DNA of 64,000 nt from Nymphaea colorata (GCF_008831285.2 NC_045142.1:21887354-21951353); one strand, 5' to 3'. Shown: positions 12,431-26,543, counted from the stretch's first letter. Translations and numbers: made by a program. Notes: generated from the sequence alone by a model not told the origin.

Positions 12431-12949
12431 AAAATGGTCCATTTTCATTTGTTCTCATGAAGTGAATTGAGCCAAAATTTGCCACAAGAAATATGTTACT
12501 CCAAGGAGTTTATAGGTTATTAAGCTCAAATCAAAATAGTCTTGGTTTTATCAAGAACTGCATTATGTCCTAGTATCCTGTTAAAGGAAATGTTGTGTAA
12601 CAGATCGGCAAAGGTGAGATAAAATATTGGTATGGTAAATGGGGAGGTCATATTCTAGCTGATGCTCAAGAATCAAGAACAATGACCATCCATCAAATTT
12701 TAGAAGCTGATCTCTTTCTTGTTCCTGAATTCGGCGCAATTTTTCGTAGGCTTTACATGCCCAAACCTCAATTGGGAAGTGGTCTGGATGTACTTCATTA
12801 TGCTGGAGGCCTGCCCTTGAAGCTAAGGTGATAAATACCTAGTAAGATTATAGAGAGAAGTGACATAAGAAAACTTAGAGGGAGTTCATTTGGAATAAAG
12901 ATGTTCATTCTCGTGGCCGTTGGTTCACTTACATTGTTTTAAATAGTCG

Positions 12950-13660
12950 TCTCCCTACTTAAGACAAACAAAAGAAGAGGAAACTTGCCCTAGCAAATCG
13001 ATATCCTATTTGTACTGCTGTTGAGGAGTGAAATGAGCATGTGTTGCTGGAATGCCGTCTTGCTAAGAAAATATGGAATTTGGTTTTTAAGAAATTTGAA
13101 AAGAAAATTTTGGAAAGAAGAAATATCATCGATGAATTAAAGAACTGGTACAGTTGTAGCTTCAAGGGAGGATGGGTCGCTCGTTGTTGGAGGATTTGCT
13201 TTCAAATTGTAATATGGAGTATATGGAAGTGGAGAAAGAAGCATTTTCATGGGGAAGATAGCAGATCTGTAGACTTGATGTGCTCGCAGACATGGTTGGA
13301 CTGTGTCAATAGCTTTGCTGTCCTCCTTGATAGCCGGCCTGAGGAACTTTTGAAAATGCGGTTTTGGACCAGTTTCAGCATTCTTCTGAACAGATGACTA
13401 ACCACTCATCATAACCATGAAATTATCCAAATAGCATTTAGGAAGACTAATGGAGCTCGCTGAGTTGCAGTTAAGGTAAATGGAGTCAAAGATGTTTTTG
13501 ATGTGAAAAATCATTCCTACCGCAGATCAATATCTCCATTTCTTGAGACAGAGATGTTAGCTTGGACACTTCTTCACTTTGACTTCAATGGTTGCTCCAT
13601 CATAATCATTAGTGCTAACAACGAAAATTCTGGCTTAACTCTCTTATTGCAGGTAGAGGT
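12950..13660 (+). pseudogene. LINE zf-RVT and C-terminal tail remnant
   Basis: The frame around 12.96-13.39 kb reads 'NRYPICTAVEE', a stop at 13028-13030 (TGA), then 'NEHVLLECRLAKKIWNLVF'. This is the zf-RVT pattern (Cys, then H..LLxC..A..IW) found at the end of plant LINE polyproteins. A separate frame at about 13.45-13.65 kb ('ETEMLAWTLLHF') could be a remnant RNase H-like tail, but the similarity is weak. A region at 12.43-12.95 kb between RT and this part has no readable homology. Confidence 0.6.
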
Positions 13661-13859
13661 GAAATAGGTATGCTCCCCAAATCGTGGCTAACAAAGTTAA
13701 ACTATTCTGCATCACAAACGAAAATCTAGTGCAAATTCTTTCTTTGCTGCCCTTAGTTTGAGGTCCAATGTTTTCTTTTATGCAGGTTACAGCAATTTTT
13801 ATTAGTTCTCCTGTAAATATTGTTTTTTTGGCACTGTTGGATTAATAAAAATTTTGAAG

Positions 13860-14446
13860 GACTCTTCCAACAGGTTTGATGCGGAAATACTCATGTTCAT
13901 ATATATATATATATATAATTCACTACCCATGTACTTTGACCTGCTGATTTTTCACGAGACACATATGAGCAGCAACACGTGTTAACCAATTCGCAGCACG
14001 TCTGCATCATCAGGAGACAAGTATCATCTGCAGCGCTCATGGCCCACGTTTGGGCTTCCTCACTCCATCACTTGTTCTACTTGGATTTGCTTTCTTATCT
14101 AAAGCTTTGTTGGACACAAACGTCACATGCAAAACGTATAATTTATTTATTTTTTAATTATTTAAAAAAACTTCTATGGATGTTTTTTAATTTACCATAA
14201 AAGGTCAGAAAATAGTTTAAAGATATTTTATAGTAATAATTAATGTAAATTGGACTGACTCCACTGAATCGGTAATAAACTGACCGATTCAGTTTGGTAT
14301 CTGATTCAAGAGTGTCATATGTTCGGGTTTAATTTTTCTCTTAAAAGTGGAATAGGATCGCCCTCCAGTTTAAAGCGAATTAAATTTTAAAAACAAAAAG
14401 AACAATCCCATGATCAGCAGACTTTCACCTCTTTTTTATTTCTTTA

Positions 14447-14503
<57 letters not shown>

Positions 14504-16550
14504 TGTGGCTTAAATTTAGGTGGGTAAGATAGTTTAGCTTACTACTATATATGAAACAGAAGGAATTAAAAGTTGGAAGACGTTTGGAAGTTAATAGCTA
14601 AGTTTTAAATGCAGTCGCTATAAATTTCAAGGGAGTTGGCTTAGTTGATGGGGCCTTTTTCTGTGAGTTTGATATTAACTTTGTAGTTGGGTAGGTGAGT
14701 TAGCTTCAACTTAACAAAGTTGCAAACAAGTCGTTGAGAGTTTAATGCTTTAGTAGTAAATAGTTTGCTAATTCAAAGGAGTCAGCTTAAGTGTTGGGCT
14801 TTGGCTGCTGCTTCGTATCAGCAACAATTTCACAATATTTTACTTTACAGGTGTGTTGGTATATTCACTTAAATTGAAAAAGGGTTTACATATTAGTTTT
14901 TGGGTTGTAAATCTGCATGACTCTGTGTTGATAAGAGAGCATAAGTTTTTACCCAACCTCTTATGTTCATAAGGTACTGTATTTCAACTTATATATCGGT
15001 GATTCTCATGATGTGATGCCCCTGACACTGTTCAAAATTACAATATTGTGAATTATTTTAACTTGGAATCTTTATAAGTTATATCAAATCATGTCATAAC
15101 CCAGATCTTAGGCGATATTTTCTATATAAGAGGGTACATAATAAGAACTACATTATATTTTCTAAATAAGTATCTTTAAAAATACATGACTTCTAGAGTT
15201 ATAGAATTGTTTAGGCAAGGTGAGTGCAACTCTAAGTTTGACTCCCAGAAAAAAAACCTTCAACTGCAGAAACTACATCGAATAAATGATTAAGTTTTCT
15301 AATTTGTGCACCAATTTTGTCAATTTTTAATGCATCGACTTTTTAATGTAGAAGAACACTCAATGTAGAAAATCATTCGTGAGACTTCGAATTTTGGATC
15401 AAATTTTTATTGGGAAAACAATTGTTTTTTCTTGTCTAAAAGGGTCGAACCGTACACACATAAACTTACTGTCAATGTTAATGAATGAGTAAGAAATAAA
15501 AATTTGTCGTTAAAAAAAAAAAACCATCGTGAATATTAGTGATGGTTATGATGCAGCAACAGTTTTTTAACTTCAGCAGTCCGGCCCAAAGACTATCAGC
15601 ACATATTTAATTGTTAGTTATGCAGCAACCCCAACAACATATGATCTTTATTTTTTATTTTTATAATTGTATTTATCCCTCCTTATTAAATGAATTTAGG
15701 TGAAAATAAATACACTGCTGTTATTTTTTTTATGAAAGGGAAGATGTGAGAGAGAGAGAAAGAGGCAGCTAGTTCTTAGGCAAATTATATATACTAAACA
15801 ATAAATTGAATGATGACTTTAACTATTTAGAATTATGAAGTCATTTAAGTATGGTTGTTTATGTGAAAGAGATAAATGGTTGAAAAAAAAACAAAAAAAA
15901 ATGTAAACTAATATTAAATAACAAAAAATCTCATTTTTTTTTTTATGCTTTTCTTAATTAGATATCGTGTTGAGTCGGATTGCTCTAATTAGATGGCTGG
16001 ATGATTTTAAAAAACTAGAATTACCATTTAATTTTTTTACATAAATATTATAAAAGTACTATTTTAGTTTTGTTTAAATAACAAAAACATGTTTCAGTTG
16101 TCTATTCTTTCATTTATGCACATAAAATTACAAAGAAAACAATCAAAACTTGAGTTCCTTTGAAAAGAAAAAACATTATATAATTTAATAAGACCCGACG
16201 AAAGAGTTCCACAAAAATGCCACATGTCGAGGATTCGGTAACGGAGTTCTTTATAATTTGACTTAATTTTTTTATGTCTTAAATTTATTAGCGTACTTTT
16301 AACATGTCCAGCTTTTTTCTGCTTTAATAATGTTTAATCTTTTAAAGAAAAAGAACAATATCAAGCATCAAGCCAAGTGGAGGCTGAATATTTAGGTGCT
16401 TTTCGATGTCCCTGAGCCTAAAGAAGAATGGAAGAGACACCAAAGAAAATGGCGCCCTGGTGATTAGAGTGAAAAGCGGAGGCAAACTTGTCATGCTGTT
16501 CACTGAACCAGAGGAAGAGAGGAGAGAGTGAGCGGGATTCTTACGTTATG
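13860..16550. other. AT-rich intergenic stretch
   Basis: I see no gene in this stretch. It contains a (TA)n run near 13.90-13.92 kb, a compound (TC)n/(TA)n microsatellite at 14.44-14.50 kb, and poly(A)/poly(T) tracts near 15.5, 15.9 and 15.94 kb. The short frame at 13979-14200 shows no similarity I recognise. Confidence 0.6.
14445..14502. repeat. Compound (TC)n(TA)n microsatellite
   Basis: A run of CT dinucleotides, interrupted once by TTTC, passes directly into an AT run. Confidence 0.9.
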
Positions 16551-16553
16551 GAG

Positions 16554-16577
16554 GGGAGAGAGAGAGAGAGAGAGAGC
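16554..16577. repeat. (GA)n tract upstream of the seven-TM gene
   Basis: A GA dinucleotide run lies about 120-145 bases before the start codon of the seven-TM gene, with more purine-rich GAGAGG sequence at 16.66-16.69 kb. GA tracts are common in plant leaders and core promoters. A regulatory role here is an inference. Confidence 0.7.
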
Positions 16578-16698
16578 GTCAGTGGAATGCTTACTTTGCA
16601 CGCCTTGACTGATTGATTGTCACCTTCCTCCATTATCGTTCCCGTGTCAAGCTCGTGGAAGGAGAGAGAGAGGGAGAGAGGAAAGGGGGCGGGGGAGA

Positions 16699-19600
16699 AT
16701 GGAGGGAGGGAAGTGGTGGAGGAGTCGATGGCGAGAGGTGGTGGTTCTTCTCTTAGGGTTGGCTCTCTCCGGGGCCGAGGGATCGATACACGAGTACAAC
16801 GGAGGCACGTTCACACCCCAGATGAACGCCTTCTTCTTCCACGGCGGAAGCGAGGGTATCTACGCTTCCAAGGGCGGCAACTCCTCCAACGGCAAATCCT
16901 TCATCCAGTATGTCAAGACTGTCTCTTTCTCTCTCTCCGCGCCCCGCCACCCCCCCCCCCCCCTTCTTTGCATGTTGTCTCGTACACCGTGTTTTGACTC
17001 TTGAACTGGGAAAATGAAAATGACTGGAACCAGAGGGTCTTCATTTGTGTGAAGTTCAGGAAGAACGGAACCTACGGGACCGTCTTACATTTGACCTCTA
17101 GGCTCTAGCTACCTGCAAAATCGTTTCCAGCAGTAGGATATGTGAAGTATAATACCAATGAATGTAAATAGCATGTATAAAGGCGGAAGAAAATAATTCC
17201 TGGAACTGGAAGGGCACGTTTTTTAGGGATCTAAGAATTTGTTGTCATTAACCTTTCTCTTTCGTGACTGGTTGCTTAAACGAATGTTGTTTGATCAAGA
17301 CGGAGATCATTTCAGAACTAATGTCTGCGAATTAGTGGCAGTCTAACTATAACAAGCATAATTAAATGGTTTACTACTTACTGACAGCACCATCATTTTC
17401 GTTCTTTTCTTGGAAGCTAAGCCTTTTTTATTTCTCTTCTACGATTTTCATAAACATAGTTAGATTGTATGGTAAAATGAGCAGGTTCCTGACAGTATTT
17501 GTTATAAATCATCATAAATACTTCTAGACAGCATATCTGCAGTTCTTTTCTTGATATAGACTAAATTGGCAGGGATGATAGTCATTCCCTACTCCCCAAC
17601 CAAGACGCTCAAAATTGAACGCGTTCAACGGAAGATTTTTGTCTCTTATATCATCAGATTTTGTTTCCTTATGAGCTCATTTAGGTCCAACATTTAAACT
17701 GGCTGGAATAAGGATGGTAAAATCAAACTAATTGTCAACCTTTCACTCCCTTAAACTCATTGAAGTTTACAATATTTTGAAAATTTGGTGGTGCTTTTCT
17801 TACAAGATAATGAAAATTCAGCTTGCCGTAAGTGTAAGTCTGTACAATGAAGGGCTTAATTGCTTTTACTGTTGCTTATTCATGTTAAAAATATGGTTAA
17901 ACTTTAGAGTAGCTACTGACTTTAGTTTAGCTGGTTGACAACTCTTTGTCGAGAAATTGATCTTTTTGAGTCTTTGATTTCTTTATGTTTAGTTAAAGTA
18001 TTTATTCTTTGTTGATATATATGGACATTGTTTATGCTCCAAAGAAAAAGCATTAGCTTTTGGGTTTCAGTTTATTATCTTTTCTTGCTTTGTGCTACCT
18101 TTTTATCAGGGAGTTTCTTTGGATTTATTTTATTTTCTTGTACTTGTTGTAAGGTTTTGTTCTTCCGAACTAAATGCACATGGCAAGATTGAATTTCTCA
18201 AATATGACATGCCAAATTGTCCAATTCTTTTTATTTTATAGTCTCTAACTTATCCTTTCAGATTTGAGTCTATCACGTTTAGGAGAACAAAGAACGCTGC
18301 TGCACGACATACGGAGATGGAACAGAGGACTGGTCGGATTGAGGCAATAATTGTTGAAATAAAAGACAGGGAGAAAATTGGTGGTGCTTATCTTAACTCA
18401 GATGCAATATGTTGTACCACAGAGCTTTCTAAGGATGGATCTTGTAAAAGAGGAGAGGTGATCGTTCGTAGAAATCCCGATAACCGAGAATGGCCAAAAC
18501 GCATTCCAACGTTTTTCTCAGGAGCAGATGACGAAGCTAAGATGGCAACAGAAACTGTAGAGATAGACCACACTGGCATGTATTATTTGTATTTTATGTT
18601 TTGTGAGCCACAACTCCAGGGAACTGTAATTCATGGGAAAACCATTTGGAGAAACCCAACTGGTTATCTTCCAGGGAAGATGGTGCCACTTATGTCCTTC
18701 TACAGCTTCATGTCCTTAGCATATCTTATCCTTGGTTTGATTTGGTTTCTACAGTTTGTTCGATTCTGGAAAGACATATTGCAGCTCCAGTATTATATCA
18801 CTGTTGTTATTGCACTTGGTATGTTTGAGATGGCACTATGGTACTTTGAATATGCAAATTTTAACTCTACTGGGATCAGACCAATAGGCATCACAGTTTG
18901 GGCTGTTACTTTTACTGCTGTCAAGAAGACTGTGTCTCGCCTTCTTCTTCTTGTGGTGTCCATGGGATATGGTGTAGTTCGGCCAACATTGGGTGGGATA
19001 ACTTCTCGTGTCTCCCTTCTTGGATTTATATACTTTGTGGCATCCGAGACACTTGAGCTCATTGAAAATGTAGGTAATATAGATGATTTCTCAAAAAAAG
19101 TTAGGCTGTTCCTTGTGCTCCCTGTCGCAGTTTTAGATGCATGCTTCATCCTCTGGATATTCTCTTCACTATCAAGGACTTTAGAAAAGCTTCAGGTACT
19201 TCTAAATTTTGAAACAAAGCTCCTTCATTTAATGCTTTTATCTGTATATGCAATCCCTCTTGTTGGTATTAGAAGCAGCAGAAGTTATTCTGAATCTGTA
19301 TAGGCCCTTTTTTTCAAGGCGTAGAGAAGAACTATGCCAAGAAAAGATATTTTGAGGCATAGAGAAGTGGCATGATTATAGAGCTTCATATGTCAGGGCA
19401 GATACCTCACTTTCTTTCAGAAGACCACACATTTCTCCATTATGTTAAAATTGTTGCATGGTTTCCGGTTTCCACAAGCTTGTGGTGCAGATAACAAAGG
19501 AAAATATAGACCTGTCAATATCATTGTGGTTTGTAATTGTTTTGTTGTCATAATGTACAAAAAGTGTTAGGTACTACCCAACATTTTCTGGTGTTTACTT

Positions 19601-22232
19601 TTAATCCATGTGCGGCCTATTGAACTACTAAGAGCCTATAAGTCAATTTATAAGTAAATTTTTTAATCATAATTGAAGAAGATAAGAAAGGTCTCTGAAC
19701 ACTATTAACTCACTATGCTTTCTGTGTTTTTGCCTAGGCTTTTAGTCTAGCATTTGGATAACACGAATGGCATTTGGATGGCACCTGTGTTATTAAGGGC
19801 AGAAAGCCATTTTGAAGTGCATTCTTAACTATATATTACTAGTATATTATAACTACTGTTGTTACTATTGAAATCATCGGCAGTCAAAGACTCATTTTTT
19901 GAGTTTATTCTGTAGCATGATAATATACATTGTGAAGTTGTCTCAATATCACCAAACAACTTGTAGTTGATTTATTTTAATATTTTCTCCTTTGCCAAGG
20001 TTGTTTAATGTCAAAATTATGCCTTTGTTAGAAACTGAGCAGGATTGTATCATGAAACATACTAGGGGTGAAATTGTAGAACTTGTTCTTCTAGTTAAGT
20101 TTCTAGTGGAGAAATAGGTAAATGTGGTGTGATGATTACTTAGTCTAAAGCATGTATATTTTGCATACTTAATCTTTTGACTCTTTTGCAGATGAGGAGA
20201 AGCATGGCAAAGCTTGAACTGTATAGGAAATTCACCAACAGCCTAGCTATATCAGTGTTGCTATCTATTGTTTGGATCGGATATGAGGTACTAGTGTTCT
20301 TTTGGCAGCTCCTGAAAATGTGGAAGTTTTATTTGTTGGGCGAATTTTACTGTTAGCAGCTACACTCATACAAGTACACTGACTCACACCTGAAAATTGG
20401 GAATGTAAATGGTACTTATGTTGGTCATATTGGACATAGACATAAAATAATTTTGGTAAATACTGCCATAGTGCAATGTGAATCTTATATGAGAAGGGTT
20501 TTACATTTAAAGGGCAACTGGTTTTTTTTTTTTTTGGGAGAACGCTAGGCTGCATTGTGGATCGATTTCAATGGAAAAGGGGTTCCTGTCTTCTGTTATT
20601 GAACTGTTACACTTCCATTACTCGTGTGTGTGTGTGTTCCTGTCATGTCTCTTTTTTGTGGTACTTATAGATCTTCTAAACTTTGTCTTGCATGTTTTTA
20701 GTAAGTGTTCATTTTTCGTGCAATTTTTTTTATGTCCAACTGGACAGTAAGCTGAAAATTTTAGAATCATGTAATACAAATCAAACTTCACTTTTGTCCA
20801 TTCAGTTGTACTTCAATGCATCGGATCCACTGAGCGAGCTCTGGGAAAGGGCGTGGTTGATCCCTGCTTTTTGGAGTGTGCTTGCCTACTTATTGCTTCT
20901 TGTCATCTGCATTCTTTGGTCTCCTTCTCAGAACCCTACCAGGTGAATATGTTAATAACCCACATTTATTGTCATTATGTTATGCTCGGCCTTAGTCTTT
21001 ATTAAGCATTGTTTTCTTATGTTTGAGTTTTAAGTTTATTTGGGTTGGATCGGAACCGTAGTAAGGACCCGTTCAGTTTAGTTATGATGTAAGTTAACTT
21101 ATTTGGGCGTGATTAGCCCTAATGCATGATTATGATGTTTGTTTTCTCAAACATATGAAAACAATGCTTAGTAAAGACTAAGGCGGAGCATAACACATTA
21201 TCTGTAACCATCATTTTAGCTTTTCTTCCCACTGTAGTATCATCAGCATAAGTTTCTCATGTGATCCTAAACGTCTGCTACAATGTGAAGCTGAGAACCA
21301 TGCATATTACAATCTCAACTTTCTGTCTGATTGCAGCCTATGTGTTTATTATATCTATCAACCGCAGTCATAAATAATGTCTCAGAGTATTAAACGGCGA
21401 GGTTTTTCTTGGATATAATACAGCGAGCTTGAAATAAAGGGGGAAAATACGGTAAATTTTTAAAATTTTTAAAAAATTAAAAATGGGGGAAAAATAAAAT
21501 AAGTGAGAAACTAATAACACAAACATCACAAGAGAAGTAGACTTGCAACAAATAAAAAAAAAACAGTTTGGCATTAAAAGAACTGAAAAAAATGAAAAAA
21601 ATAAAAAAAAGTGAAAGAAATGCAAAAAAATGCGTTAAAAACGTGTTTCTTTTGCTTTTAACGTTTTTTAAAAAAAAAACGCGTTTTTTAGAAGTTTTAA
21701 ATGGCCATTTAATTTATCGTATTTTTCTCGAAAAAAACGCATTTTCAGTATCAACTGCTGTAGGCACTGTTATAGGAAAATAAACCTTTCCCAGGCCATG
21801 ATAAACCTGAAGTCTATGTGTTGGGAAAGTTTGGGTTACGAGTCTTATGACAAGTCAATGGACAATCTTTTGTAGGATAATGTCGAGCTCCCCCTTTTTT
21901 CCCATTCTAAGTGGGAGAAGTCATCCATCCATCTCTAGTTTGCCCTTGTCAAGTTGCAAAATCTATTATGTGGTCATCGTCTTTTAGTTCTTCTCTGCTG
22001 AGTCTGCTCCCTCATAGACAATCTTTTGAGTTTCTTGACTTTCTATAGGTATGCATATTCAGAAGAGACAGGAGATGACTTTGATGATGAAGAAAGTGTT
22101 GCATTAACTAGTAGTGCTTCAAAAGCTTCGGGAGATTTAGAGAGCAGGGCGGAGAGGAAGGAAAGAAGACCAGCAGGTCCAGAACATGTGTTTGGGCCAG
22201 GAGAGGACCTTGAGGAGGATAAGGTTGCATAA
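16699..22232 (+). CDS. Lung-7TM/GOST-type membrane protein (CAND6/CAND7-like)
   Basis: Five exons join in frame: 16699-16907, 18262-19195, 20192-20287, 20806-20942 and 22049-22232 (TAA), giving 519 residues. All introns are GT/AG. The start is the first ATG that gives a signal peptide: Arg/Trp-rich, then VVVLLLGLAL, with likely cleavage after GAEG. The lumenal half (about residues 30-205) contains 'IHEYNGG', 'GGSEGIYAS', a Cys pair 'ICCTTEL', and 'TGMYYLYFMFC'. Seven membrane segments run from about 212 ('PLMSFYSFMSLAYLILG') to about 451, with family hallmarks 'MALWYFEYANFN', 'GYGVVRPTLGG' and 'LFLVLPVAVLDA'. A cytosolic acidic tail follows. The family (GPR107/108, TMEM87; Arabidopsis CAND6/7) acts at the Golgi/endomembranes, with proposed links to G-protein signalling and trafficking. 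Length and order match the family. Confidence 0.93.
20971..21204. mobile_element. Foldback MITE in the last intron of the seven-TM gene
   Basis: The arm at about 20973-21027 (GTTATGCTCGGCCTTAGTC... to ...TTATGTTTGAG) is matched in reverse complement by 21146-21201 (CTCAAACATATGAAAACAATG... to ...GGAGCATAAC). The arms are about 50-55 bases long with only a few mismatches, around a loop of about 120 bases. There is no coding potential. The left arm begins about 30 bases after the exon 4 donor (20943). Class is uncertain because no clear target duplication was identified. Confidence 0.7.
21370..21780. other. Low-complexity A/T-rich intron stretch
   Basis: Long runs of A and AAAAATG/AAAAAG words, with an AAAACGCGTTTT-type palindrome near 21.67-21.69 kb. 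The predicted frames on both strands here are low complexity and have no homology. The stretch is part of the last intron of the seven-TM gene. Confidence 0.6.
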
Positions 22233-25200
22233 TAATTTCTAGTATATTTATGATGGCGATCTCTTTCAATGATTCATCTTCTGAAGAAGGAAAACAGAAA
22301 AGCGGGAAAATGGAAGTACAAATGGCATCTCTGCCTTGCTTGATAAAGACCAGGCTGATGTCATGCCTGATGAGTATCCATGTGAATATTATCAAATGCA
22401 CTGATGCTTGCAACAACATGTTACAGGGCTTTCTGGAAGCCAGATTACATTGTTGTCCTGTGCATCTGTCAACTGTACTGACTCTGGTGTAAAACAAAAA
22501 TGAAAATGTGTACTGTTTTCTATGAGTTTCTTCCGGTTGAAAAATTACATGTGATCAGCACAATATCATATAGATGCAGTAAATAGCCAAGCCCTTGTTT
22601 CGCACAATGCAATTTGAAGCGGTTACAGTGCTTTATTGTGCATTTTAAATTTCGTGCACCACTTAGATATGCTGCAGATGCTGAAATCTGGTTAAAAGTT
22701 AATATATACCGCCAAAGCATGTCAAACAATCAATTTCACCAATCTGAAGCTACCTTTTGCAAAGCCATATAAGTTGGAGCTCATGTTCCAGCATAAACAT
22801 GAGCACGTTAGAAGTGAACTACAGTCCAATTAGTGTACACTGAATAATTCTCAAATACATTAAGAACTGACTTGAAACTCTTGACAGGAAGAAGTCTTTG
22901 TTCTCATCAACTGATAAACATTCGTATTGGGATTGTGAGAGTTGCAAGGCCCTACAGGCAAACTCCTTTTCTCTTTTTTCGGCACAAGAATCTCGTTCAC
23001 TGGAGACTTTGGCACCTATTCCTTCGTCTTCAATGCATCACTGTAAAATATATGGATACATTGTCAGATTGTAAGAAATTGTAGATGCTGTAACTGGTCC
23101 GTATTGTGGCCGAATGAGCAACTTTTGGTTGTTGCATATACTGCTATGCATTATTGATTCGTAAAGGCCAAGTCTGCAAAAATGTTTGTCAAATCTTTTA
23201 CCAATCCCACTATCTAGTGATATTAGGTGGGATGTCCAATAGTGGAAGCGGATGTGGATGTGGAAGTGACAATGGATTTTGCATCGGTTATACAAGCATG
23301 CTGCAGAATATCAACCATATACTTTTGCTAAGGCAGGAGCGGCCCCTGATGAATTCACAATGACTTCAATTCCAAAAAAGTAATGTAACTGGCCGGGATC
23401 CTATTAGCAAACTTCCCAATAGAGCAGAAGATATAGTTGTCAGGGTTACCTATATCCTTCATATAGACCATCATGTAAATGAGAATACTCTTTCATTTAA
23501 AATTGGACAAGGATGTGTAAACGGAGGAGGTGAAGCCCCACAAAAAGGGAACTGATACTATGCATGACCGGATTGCTTGATATGATGAATGGTCATGTAA
23601 ATGTGACGGTAAGGAATAATGTGGATACTAGAACCCTAGTGGCTATAAGTTGTAAACTGTTCATGCAGATTGCTATAAAGAAAAGTATTGTTTACTTCCA
23701 GCTCTCACTATCAAAGTTCCTAATGTTCAACACTTTAGCTGATAGGTATACTGCTCGCCACCCAAATCACAGCAGCCAGGGGAAAATGGGGAGGGGCTTC
23801 AGCCTCTTTGGGGTATCTCTCCTATTTAAGAGTGATAATAATATATAACACCACCTCGATTATGGTTCACTTAATTTCTAGATTGTATTGTTGAAGTAAT
23901 CAAGTCCTTCTGTTTGATCATAACCTTTAGTTATAAAACATGTCTTCTATTGTTCGATAATTCCATTGTACTTCATTTGGCATCAAATGCCCATTTGCAA
24001 CTCAAAATGTTTTACAGGCACAGGAGTCCGTGTTTCATTTCTGCAACACAGGCTTCTCCAGTTGTATAGCTTGTTGAGAAGAAAAGCCTGTAGCTTTAGC
24101 ATAGATCTTGGTCGTAAGGTCTAGTATGAGATGGTATCTGGGGCTTGTGGAAACAGAAAAGCTATTGGGATGCACATCGCTTTTGGACCTAATGATCATA
24201 GGATGAGTGCCTAAAGATGGTGGTTCAAAAGAAGTTTTTTGTAGCTGTTTGACATTGAGAAAATGTTGTGGACTCGTAGGAGCAAGTAAAAGTGATAGTG
24301 ACACAAACAAATATGATTCATCATGGTCGAGGACATATCGGATTCTGAGGCGGCCATGACCAATAGCTTGCTCCAAAACTGATACTTGAGGAACTAGACT
24401 GTGCAGCGCAGCACACCATGACTGCAGAGATCAACCTCAACTGAGACACGGACAGCAAAAATAAATGAAGTTTAGAACAATATATAAGAGTAGCTTTACT
24501 ACCAAGTTAGGATCGAAGTAATGCAAGACAGATCTCTCCTGAATCCACCATTCTAACCAGCAAACGAACACCACGATGAAATTTTCCACTATATAAAAGG
24601 ATTTGTTTACAAAGATGAAGACGCCAACGAGTTGATGTGTCAGATCTCTTAGAGATAACAAAAATAAACATTATCATAATGCTTTCTTCTTGCTTTTGTT
24701 TTTGTTTAGTTCATTGTCGTTATGTTTATTCTTATCTAGCAGTTATTCCTTTCTGGGGACACTTCCTTGGGTGCCTTGACTTAAATCTGGAGTTCGTAGA
24801 CTATGAAGCCGATGCTTTCTACAATCTTCTTTGTACTTATATTCATCTTGTTTGGTGTGGTGTTTATCGGTCTGAATGGTACACTATGATCATTGCATTA
24901 TTCAGTAGAAATTATTAAAGAATATTTAATAAAGGTTAAAAAAAGTATCGGTGCTGCTAGCATAGGTCTCAGACGACCCATATCCAAGCTTCGATATAAT
25001 ATTAATTTACTGCCACGCATTGGTGTCAAATGAGACACAGATTTTGATGGGGCTAGATGCCGGTACCCTTGTTTGGAGAAAGGAAATGTAAAAGAAAAAA
25101 ACAGTATCTTGATAAGATCATTCAATAAATTAGGTCGCACACTAGCTCAGTTTTCAGAAATCAAATAATACTTTGCTAGTGTTTCAAGTTATATCTCAAA

Positions 25201-26540
25201 GTTCAATTTGTCGATAAAGAAAACCTTTTTTGACAAAAGAACTGTAGTCGTGAGAAAAGGAAAACGTGTCAACAGAGTTGCACAGAAGAATTTCTCAAAT
25301 GACATCAAGGATCTGTCGGTCATTGTTAAAATAGCAAATAAATGAATTGCTCATGAAAATGAAGTTTTTGGAAATTAATTGGTCAACCATAATAAGGCAG
25401 GGGAAATGAAGGGATGAATTTGAAAATTGACCAAACAAAAGGAACATGAAACTTTTCATGGAACTAGATACAACCTTCTACGGTTTTTATTGAAGCAGGG
25501 CTCTGGCCCATGATAATTCACGTTTGAGAGCATTTTTATTTCCCCATTTTTCACATTTTAACAAACTAGTTGAGTGCCGGCATCCCATCTTCGGGAAACG
25601 AGCATGTGGCATGATTTTTCATCATCTCCCGAATTTCTCTGCCCTCTCTTTATGAAGGTCGAGGTTACAGCTACAGCAGTAAGAGAATGAGACAGAAAAG
25701 AAAGGCAGCTTTCTACGTATGTTGCTTAGGTGCGGTAGGTACAAAGAGGATACGAGAAAGACATCCACAAGAACACAAAATTGGGTGCCCCGGTCATCTT
25801 TCTTTTCGCCAAAAGGTCACCTCTGAAATCAATCTACATATTCGTACAGTGTTGGACAAAAGGAACCATAGTCCTCTGCAGCAACCACACCATTTTCGAC
25901 GGTGAGGAGTCCCTTTTGCTTGATCATTTTCCTGAATCTGTAAGCGTGTATATGATGTTTGGGCAGCTAATACAAACTTCATGGGGTTTAAGATCACCCC
26001 CTTCCCCTGTACATCCACCTATTACAAAGTTACATGTAAAATCATCAAATTACAGTCCGCAGAACTATTACTTTTCATTTTTGCATATACCAAATGCTCA
26101 TTGTATTCTGCAGAAGAGTAAACTTCCTTAAGAAAATATGAAAAGGTTTTCCTTTAATAACCCAAAGCTTTTCAGATCTATTTCAGTAGTATAGCTTTCA
26201 TTCTTCTTACAGGTGGGGGAAAGGGGTGGATTGATAGGCAAATAGGGTTGGGTGGATCATAACAAAACAAAACATGACAATCATGAGTAGGACTGGAAGG
26301 GAAACCACTCAGGTGCTCATCCTTCTGCGCACAATCATGACAAGGATTCAAAACATCAAAACATCAGAAACCATATGGGTATAATGTTTTGATCTCACGT
26401 AAAGCAAAAAGGCAATGGGGAAAAATTAAGTTGCACTTACCTGGAGCACACCCAAGAGCCCGCCAAAAGGAAGCCATCTGACTGTGGAACTGATGCAAGC
26501 CGTATAACATAGATGGTGTCTGCTCAAACAAGCAACTTAT
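22233..26540. other. Region between convergent 3' ends of the seven-TM and flippase genes
   Basis: After the stop at 22232 comes probable 3'UTR. I cannot support any gene up to the flippase stop at 26544. Short frames near 23.2, 24.0-24.4, 24.6 and 25.7-26.1 kb lack recognisable similarity and conventional exon context. Confidence 0.55.
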
Positions 26541-26543
26541 AAA

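Larger units (their letters stand above)
7900..13860 (+). mobile_element. Decayed L1-type non-LTR retrotransposon (LINE)
   Basis: The element order is that of plant L1 LINEs: ORF1 with a DUF4283-like region and CCHC zinc knuckle (about 8.6-9.75 kb), an apurinic-type endonuclease (9.84-10.5 kb), reverse transcriptase (10.5-12.43 kb) and a zf-RVT/RNase H-like tail (12.95-13.66 kb). All parts are on the + strand and are broken by stops and frameshifts, so the copy is dead. There are no LTRs. Neither end is sharp and I could not identify a target duplication or a clear poly(A) tail, so both boundaries are approximate. Confidence 0.8.
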
